Assembly: GCF_039994875.1 (NCBI RefSeq)
Contig: NZ_CP121196.1
Span: 5,270,001 to 5,334,000 of the forward strand
Reading direction: 5' to 3'
DNA from: Telmatobacter sp. DSM 110680
Lineage (GTDB): Bacteria > Acidobacteriota > Terriglobia > Terriglobales > Acidobacteriaceae
DNA: 64,000 bases
Notes under the pieces: generated by a model
What the model saw: the letters and a program-made list of their open reading frames with translations, nothing else
The model's database searches: none
Told to the model about the DNA's origin: nothing
Position numbers and translations under genes: made by a program
Shown: positions 59,353 through 64,000 of the stretch, piece after piece
Layout of the letters: the number at the start of each line of letters is the position of its first letter
Numbering within the stretch: position 1 is the first letter of the stretch

Positions 59353-60339
59353 TCAGCTATTGCGCACCTGCGGGGTTAAATACTCCGGCCCAACCGGGTC
59401 CGTCACCGACTCCGCCACAATGCAATCGATCTCTGCCATGGTCGAAGCGTCGATCTTCCAGCCCATAACGCCAGCGACCGCATCTAGTTGATCGGGGCGC
59501 TTGGCCCCCCACAGTGCCACCGAGATTCCGGGACGATCGAGCACCCACCGCGCTGCCAATTGAGCCAGCGATTTTCCGTAGCGATCGCGGGCCAGTCCAG
59601 CCAGCCTCTCGACCGCCGTCATATATTGACTAAACTGCGGCTCCTGGAATTTTGGATCGACAGCGCGAATGTCTCCCGGTTCGAACTTCATGCCGCGATG
59701 GATGCGACCACCCAGAAGGCTTCGGCACAACGAACTGTAGGTCAGCACCGCAACTCCGTTGGCGGCGCACCAAGGCAAAGTTGCACCGTCGATTTCGCGC
59801 TCGAAGATGTTGTAGGGCGGCTGGTCCGAAGCAAGCGGGACTACACTGCGAAATTCTTCCATCTGCTGCGCGCTGAAATTGCTGACTCCGAGAGCCCGCA
59901 CTTTTCCCTCCCGCTGAAACTCCGCGAGCACGCCAGCTGTTTCCGCGATGGGCACCAGGGTATCCGGCCAATGAATCTGATAGAGGTCGATATAGTCGGT
60001 GCCGAGTCGGCGGAGGCTGTCCTCAATCTCGCGCCTCAACCGTGCCGGCGTGGAGTTGGCAAACACGCCGCGGTCGTTCCAATCGAGACCGGCCTTGGTC
60101 GCAATATAGAACCCTTCGCGACGTCCGTGAGCTCTCATGACCTTGCCGACAATCTCTTCAGCACGCCCACGGCCGTAGATCGGAGCGGTATCGATCAGGT
60201 TCATACCGCGTTCGATCGCGCTCAGGCATGTGGCAATCGCTGCATCTTCGGCAACGGCGCCCCATTCTGAACCGCCGATCGCCCAGGTTCCCAGCCCTAC
60301 ACGCGAGACTTCTATGCCCGCAATTCTTGTAGTTTCCAT
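59353..60339 (-). CDS. Aldo/keto reductase
   Basis: 328 residues. AKR family signs: VSRVGLGTWAIGGSEWG (14-28), NLIDTAPIYGRGRAEEIVGK with the catalytic Asp and Tyr (D50, Y55), ATKAGLDWNDRG (lysine), YIDLYQIHWPDTLVPIAETAGVLAEFQREGKVRALGVSNFS (histidine), and GISVALWGAKRPDQL near the C-terminus. NADPH-dependent reduction of aldehydes or ketones is the expected reaction. The substrate is unknown. It lies on the opposite strand to the efflux operon, divergent, with a 102-base gap, and could share that regulatory region. Confidence 0.92.
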   Translation of the reverse strand: METTRIAGIEVSRVGLGTWAIGGSEWGAVAEDAAIATCLSAIERGMNLIDTAPIYGRGRAEEIVGKVMRAHGRREGFYIATKAGLDWNDRGVFANSTPARLRREIEDSLRRLGTDYIDLYQIHWPDTLVPIAETAGVLAEFQREGKVRALGVSNFSAQQMEEFRSVVPLASDQPPYNIFEREIDGATLPWCAANGVAVLTYSSLCRSLLGGRIHRGMKFEPGDIRAVDPKFQEPQFSQYMTAVERLAGLARDRYGKSLAQLAARWVLDRPGISVALWGAKRPDQLDAVAGVMGWKIDASTMAEIDCIVAESVTDPVGPEYLTPQVRNS

Positions 60340-60441
60340 GCACAGTCATCTTATGCGCGTCGGGGCGCATTTGGCCCTAATTGCAATAGATTCATCAAGG
60401 ACTCAGGTGAAATTAAGGTTTTACCTATATGCTGATTTCCT

Positions 60442-61875
60442 GTGCCGATCGACTTCAATCCAGAGCCCGGTCTGAGACGCGTTATCTTTCCCGCCCTGCT
60501 CGGCGCGTCGCTTCTCGCTCCGTTTTCTTTCGTCGCTGCAATCGCAAATGCGCAGGCTCCGTCGCAAGCCCCCTCGCAAACAACGGTACAAGCCGCGCAG
60601 CCGGATCCAGCTGCAGCATCGCAGCCCATTGTCATCACGCTTGACGAGGCTTTGAAACGCGCGCAATCCAGTGAACCGACTTATGCCATGGCCGTGGCGG
60701 ACAGCAAAGTTGCGAGGCTCGATCGCTCCATTGCCCGTGCCGGTTTGCTGCCCAGCGCGACCTATCACAACCAGGCTCTTTACACGCAGCCCAATGGCCT
60801 CTCAAACCAAGCCGGCCAAGGCACCGGGTCTCAGCCTTCTCCAATCTTCATCGCCAATAATGCCGTGCACGAATACGCAAGCCAGGCAGTAATCAACGAA
60901 GACATCGGCCTCGCGCAGATATCCGCCGTACGTCGCGCAGATGCCGCCGCCGCAGTTGCTACAGCAGAGATGGAAATTGCACGTCGCGGGCTGGTCTCCA
61001 CCGTAACTGGTCTTTACTACGGACTGGCCGCCGCAAATAAAAAGCTCGCCATTGCGGAGCGCGCCAAGGCTGAGGCCGACGACTTCGTCAAACTCACCAG
61101 CGAGCGCGAACAAGCCCGCGAAGCCGCACACGCCGATACCGTAAAAGCTCAGCTTGAGCAGCAGACGCGCGAGCGCGAACTCTCCGACGCGAAGATCGGC
61201 GCCGGCAAAGCGCGCCTTGAGCTTGCAGTTCTGCTCTTCCCCGATCCGCGCACTGAATACACCATCAACGTGTCGGAAAATCCCGCACCACTCGCGGCCC
61301 GCGCCGATGTCAATCAGCTCGCCGCCAAAAACAATGCGGAACTGAAGAGTGCTCTTGCAACCTTGCAATTGAGCAGCGCAGATGTCCTGGCTGCACGAGG
61401 CGCTTATCTACCCGGCCTCGGCCTCAACTACACCTATGGCATCGATGCGCCGCAGTTTGCTGTGAAGGGTCCCGACAACGTAAACAACCTTGGCTACTCG
61501 GCCTCGATCACTCTCGATATTCCTGTGTGGGACTGGCTGGCCACAGAGCACAAGGTAAAGCAAAGCGAGATAAAACGCGACGCCGCCAAAGTGGCGCTCA
61601 CGGCAACACAGCGCCGCATGGTCGCGCAACTGGACGAAGCCTATGCCGAAGCTCAGGCTGCCCGCGATCAGCTCGCGTCTCTCGACCTCAGCGTCGCCAC
61701 TGCAGCGGAAAGCCTGCGCCTTACCAGGATGCGTTACACCGGCGGCGAGGCTACGGTGCTCGAAGTTGTCGATGCCCAATCAGCTTTCATCACCGCTCAG
61801 AATGCCCGTGAAGACGGGCGCGTGCGATACGAAGCAGCACTTTCGGGACTGCAGACCCTGACTGGAATCAAGTAA
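60442..61875 (+). CDS. TolC-family outer-membrane efflux protein
   Basis: 477 residues from a GTG at 60442. A signal-like segment (about 15-37, VIFPALLGASLLAPFSFVAAIANAQA) precedes the conserved OEP opening ITLDEALKRAQSSEPTYAMAVADSKV. Two repeated helix-strand units follow, with VGLGLNYTYG-like strands and long helices (for example EREQAREAAHADTVKAQLEQQTRERELSDAKIGAGKARLELAVLLFPD). It should form the outer-membrane channel of the pump encoded by the next two genes, four bases downstream. Confidence 0.9.
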   Translation: MPIDFNPEPGLRRVIFPALLGASLLAPFSFVAAIANAQAPSQAPSQTTVQAAQPDPAAASQPIVITLDEALKRAQSSEPTYAMAVADSKVARLDRSIARAGLLPSATYHNQALYTQPNGLSNQAGQGTGSQPSPIFIANNAVHEYASQAVINEDIGLAQISAVRRADAAAAVATAEMEIARRGLVSTVTGLYYGLAAANKKLAIAERAKAEADDFVKLTSEREQAREAAHADTVKAQLEQQTRERELSDAKIGAGKARLELAVLLFPDPRTEYTINVSENPAPLAARADVNQLAAKNNAELKSALATLQLSSADVLAARGAYLPGLGLNYTYGIDAPQFAVKGPDNVNNLGYSASITLDIPVWDWLATEHKVKQSEIKRDAAKVALTATQRRMVAQLDEAYAEAQAARDQLASLDLSVATAAESLRLTRMRYTGGEATVLEVVDAQSAFITAQNAREDGRVRYEAALSGLQTLTGIK

Positions 61876-61879
61876 GCCC

Positions 61880-63211
61880 ATGAACAAACTGATCCGAATC
61901 GACCACCGTTTCCGCACGCGCAGCAGGCAATGCATGATGCTCGATGCACGCGCATTTTCCGCGGCTTTGCTGCTCGCGCTCGTCTTCGCCGCCGGCTGCA
62001 AGAAAGAAGAGACGCCCGCGCCGGAGATCACTGTGCAGGCTGAGCATCCTGAACAGGGCACGATCTCCGATCACATCACCGCCGACGCGATTCTTGCTCC
62101 CCTTGCGCAGGCGGCGATCGTGCCCAAGATAAGTGCGCCCGTCAAGAAGTTCTACGTCCAGCGCGGAGCGAAGGTGAAAGAAGGCCAGCTTCTCGCAGTG
62201 CTTGAGAATGGTGACCTCATCGGAGCGGCACAAGATAACAAGGGTTCCTACGAGGCTGCGCAAGCGGCCTACGCAACCGCGACCCGGGCACAGGTGCCTG
62301 AAGACGCGCAAAAGGCGGAACTGGACTACGCCCAGGCCAAGGCTAATCTCGACCTCAACAACAGCATCGTAAACAGCCGTAAGCAACTCTTTGCCGAGGG
62401 CGCCATCCCCGGCCGCGATTTGGACACAGCGCAGGCTGCACTGGTGCAGGCACAAGCTGCATATGATGCCGCAGCGAAGCACCTCGAGTCCATGAAGAAC
62501 GTCAGCCACGAAGCCGCGCTCAAATCCGCAGAGGGCCAGCTCACGTCGGCAGAAGGCAAATACAAGGGTGCGGAGGCGCAGGTTAATTTCACTGAGATTC
62601 GCAGCCCCATTAACGGCACCATCACCGATCGTCCGCTTTACGCCGGCGAAACACCGGCAGCCGGCGCGCCGCTGATCACTGTAATGGATACCTCATCTCT
62701 GCTGGCCAAGGCGCATATCGCGCAGAGCCTTGCTCAGCAGATGAAGATTGGCGACTCCGCAACACTCATGGTTCCCGGCATCAAGGATCCCGTGGACGCC
62801 AACGTGACGCTGATCAGTCCGGCACTCGATCCTGGGAGTACGACCCTTGAAATCTGGCTCAAGGTCGACAACAAAAAAGCCACGTTGAAAGTCGGCACGC
62901 CCGTCAAAGTCTCCATCACCGGACACACCGTCGAGAACGCATTGAAGGTGCCCGCGTCTTCTATCCTCACCGCGCAGGACGGCACGAAATCCGTCATGGT
63001 GGTTGGTACTGACAGCACCGCTCACAAAAGGTCAGTCGAACTCGGAATTCAGGACGGCGATGACGTTCAGATCACCAAGGGCCTGACGACCGCGGACACG
63101 GTCATCACCGGCGGCGCCTATGGGCTCGATGATGGTTCGAAGGTAAAGGTCGGCAAGGCCGACGATGATGACGCCAAGCCCGGCGCCGGCACGGGAGGCG
63201 ACAAGGACTGA
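61880..63211 (+). CDS. RND efflux periplasmic adaptor (membrane fusion protein), lipoprotein
   Basis: 443 residues, ATG four bases after the TolC-like stop. Lipobox at Cys40 (ALLLALVFAAGC). The MFP pattern is clear: an N-terminal half-motif around 75-95 (VPKISAPVKKFYVQRGAKVKEGQLLAVLENGDL), a long coiled-coil hairpin (about 97-225, rich in Ala and Gln), then LSFTEIRSPINGTITDRPLYAGETPAAGAPLITVMDTSSLL and a beta-barrel domain. An acidic/Gly tail (KADDDDAKPGAGTGGDKD) closes it. It bridges the permease to TolC. Its stop overlaps the permease ATG by one base (TGATG). Confidence 0.9.
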   Translation: MNKLIRIDHRFRTRSRQCMMLDARAFSAALLLALVFAAGCKKEETPAPEITVQAEHPEQGTISDHITADAILAPLAQAAIVPKISAPVKKFYVQRGAKVKEGQLLAVLENGDLIGAAQDNKGSYEAAQAAYATATRAQVPEDAQKAELDYAQAKANLDLNNSIVNSRKQLFAEGAIPGRDLDTAQAALVQAQAAYDAAAKHLESMKNVSHEAALKSAEGQLTSAEGKYKGAEAQVNFTEIRSPINGTITDRPLYAGETPAAGAPLITVMDTSSLLAKAHIAQSLAQQMKIGDSATLMVPGIKDPVDANVTLISPALDPGSTTLEIWLKVDNKKATLKVGTPVKVSITGHTVENALKVPASSILTAQDGTKSVMVVGTDSTAHKRSVELGIQDGDDVQITKGLTTADTVITGGAYGLDDGSKVKVGKADDDDAKPGAGTGGDKD

Positions 63212-64000
63212 TGTCGATCGCCACCCCAGCACCTGTTGCGCACGAAGAATCATTCTGGCTGGTTCACTTCACGCGGCCCATATTTTTCTTCGCGGCGATC
63301 CTCACCATCGCAGGCGTTTATGCAGCTCTGCAGGTGCCCATCTCTGTCTTTCCAGAGACAAGTTTCCCTCGTGTAGTCATCGGCATCGATAACGGAGTGA
63401 TGCCCGTCGAACAGATGGAAGTCACGATCACGCGACCCATTGAAGATGCGGTGAATTCCGTCCCTGGCCTCGTCACCGTGCGCTCAACCACCAGCCGCGG
63501 ATCAGCCGAAGTCAGCCTCTTCTTCGACTGGAACGTGGACATGTACCGGGAACTGCAGTTGACGGATGCTGCTCTCAGCAAGGTCGAGCAGACGCTTCCG
63601 TCGACCGCGCGCATCACCACCAACCGTCTCACCTTCGCCACGTTTCCGATTCTCGGATACAGCCTCACCTCCGATACCGTTCCGCAGACGCAGCTATGGG
63701 AGCTGGCCACCTACGATCTAAAGCCGCCGCTGAATCGCGTCCTTGGCGTCAGCACCGTGACGGTGCAGGGTGGACAGGTGCCAGAGTTTGGGGTGACGCC
63801 CGATCCCGCGCTGCTGGCGGCTAACGGAGTGACCGTTACCGATCTCGTCAACGCGATTCAGGCTTCGAATATTGTCGATTCACCAGGTCTGTACGAAGCA
63901 AACCATGAACTCATCCTCGGCCTCGTAGGCGCGCAGGTACACGATGCGGAGGGCCTCCGCCAGCTTGTAGTGAAAACCACCGCCGCCGGCGCTCCGGTGC
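63211..64000 (+). CDS. RND efflux permease, N-terminal part (runs off the window)
   Basis: About 263 residues visible. The start ATG shares its A with the adaptor stop. Begins MSIATPAPVAHEESFWLVHF, then a first helix (FFFAAILTIAGVYAALQVPISVFP) and the RND opening FPRVVIGIDNGVMPVEQMEVTITRPIEDAVNSVPGLVTVRSTTSRGSAEVSLFFDWNVDM. Later YDLKPPLNRVLGVSTVTVQGGQVPEF is the usual porter-domain block. It is a proton-driven inner-membrane pump with the adaptor and TolC-like protein. Substrate class (HME metal, HAE drug) cannot be told from this fragment; the N-terminus resembles the Hae1/AcrB or CzcA side equally. The frame is open to the right edge. Confidence 0.92.
   Translation, partial: MSIATPAPVAHEESFWLVHFTRPIFFFAAILTIAGVYAALQVPISVFPETSFPRVVIGIDNGVMPVEQMEVTITRPIEDAVNSVPGLVTVRSTTSRGSAEVSLFFDWNVDMYRELQLTDAALSKVEQTLPSTARITTNRLTFATFPILGYSLTSDTVPQTQLWELATYDLKPPLNRVLGVSTVTVQGGQVPEFGVTPDPALLAANGVTVTDLVNAIQASNIVDSPGLYEANHELILGLVGAQVHDAEGLRQLVVKTTAAGAPV

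Noticed and set aside
1..64000. CRISPR arrays, transposases, integrases and tRNA genes
   Set aside because: No direct-repeat array, transposase motif or tRNA T-loop outside the tmRNA was seen. A computed scan would be needed to exclude weak cases.

Overview
The window looks like a chromosomal segment of an acidobacterium of the Terriglobia/Acidobacteriaceae type. The support is a TIGR03435-type soil protein, a very large Oar-like TonB-dependent receptor with an N-terminal carboxypeptidase-regulatory domain, a PCYCGC-motif exported protein, several exported beta-barrels, and the core order yidC-yidD-rnpA-rpmH facing dnaA. No phage, insertion sequence, CRISPR array or tRNA was recognised by eye. 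The DNA is moderately GC-rich.

Region 1 (0.7-23.5 kb, all minus strand) is one long Wzx/Wzy-type exopolysaccharide or capsule locus read from right to left. It opens with a NusG-family antiterminator-like gene and a TetR regulator. Next come an SLBB export protein (Wza-like), a membrane nucleotide-sugar 4,6-dehydratase (WbpM/PglF type), a Wzz-like chain-length protein without kinase, and a Wzy-like polymerase/ligase. Then follow UDP-GlcNAc 6-dehydrogenase (WbpA-like), a fused oxidoreductase/acetyltransferase (WbpB+WbpD-like), an aminotransferase (WbpE-like), the flippase Wzx, and three GT4 glycosyltransferases with a FemAB/GNAT-like protein among them. It ends with a UDP-GlcNAc 2-epimerase, a second aminotransferase and a PglC-like phosphoglycosyl transferase. 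Together these predict a repeat unit containing a di-N-acetylated uronic acid (UDP-GlcNAc(3NAc)A or UDP-ManNAc(3NAc)A) and probably a 4-amino-6-deoxy sugar. A divergent HTH/repeat regulator and a Wzi-like outer-membrane protein (25.5-27.3 kb) probably belong to the same function.

Region 2 (27.5-42.5 kb) holds tmRNA (ssrA), small exported proteins, a candidate unnamed small RNA with promoter and terminator (about 29.3-29.4 kb), gmhA, two periplasmic GH13 glucosidase-like enzymes flanking a TIGR03435 protein, an SPFH/band 7 protein, an AsmA-like protein, a coiled-coil zinc-ribbon protein and a 5'-deoxyribonucleotidase-like gene.

Region 3 (42.5-53.6 kb) contains the Oar-like receptor, an XRE-cupin regulator, a TIGR01777 epimerase-like gene, and the replication/translocation core: yidC, yidD, rnpA, rpmH on the minus strand and dnaA diverging on the plus strand. 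dnaN is not next to dnaA. The rpmH-rnpA spacer holds a long-range inverted repeat, and the dnaA leader holds two hairpins.

Region 4 (53.6-64 kb) has small exported or membrane proteins, a VOC protein, a glycine-zipper lipoprotein, a nucleoside-hydrolase homologue with a degenerate metal motif, a KH-R3H (Jag/KhpB-like) RNA-binding protein with an Arg/Gly-rich tail, an aldo/keto reductase, and a tripartite RND efflux operon (TolC-like, adaptor, permease) whose permease runs off the right edge.

Start codons were adjusted where a Shine-Dalgarno sequence, a signal peptide or overlap with an upstream gene argued for it. All functional calls rest on motif recognition by eye, without database searches.
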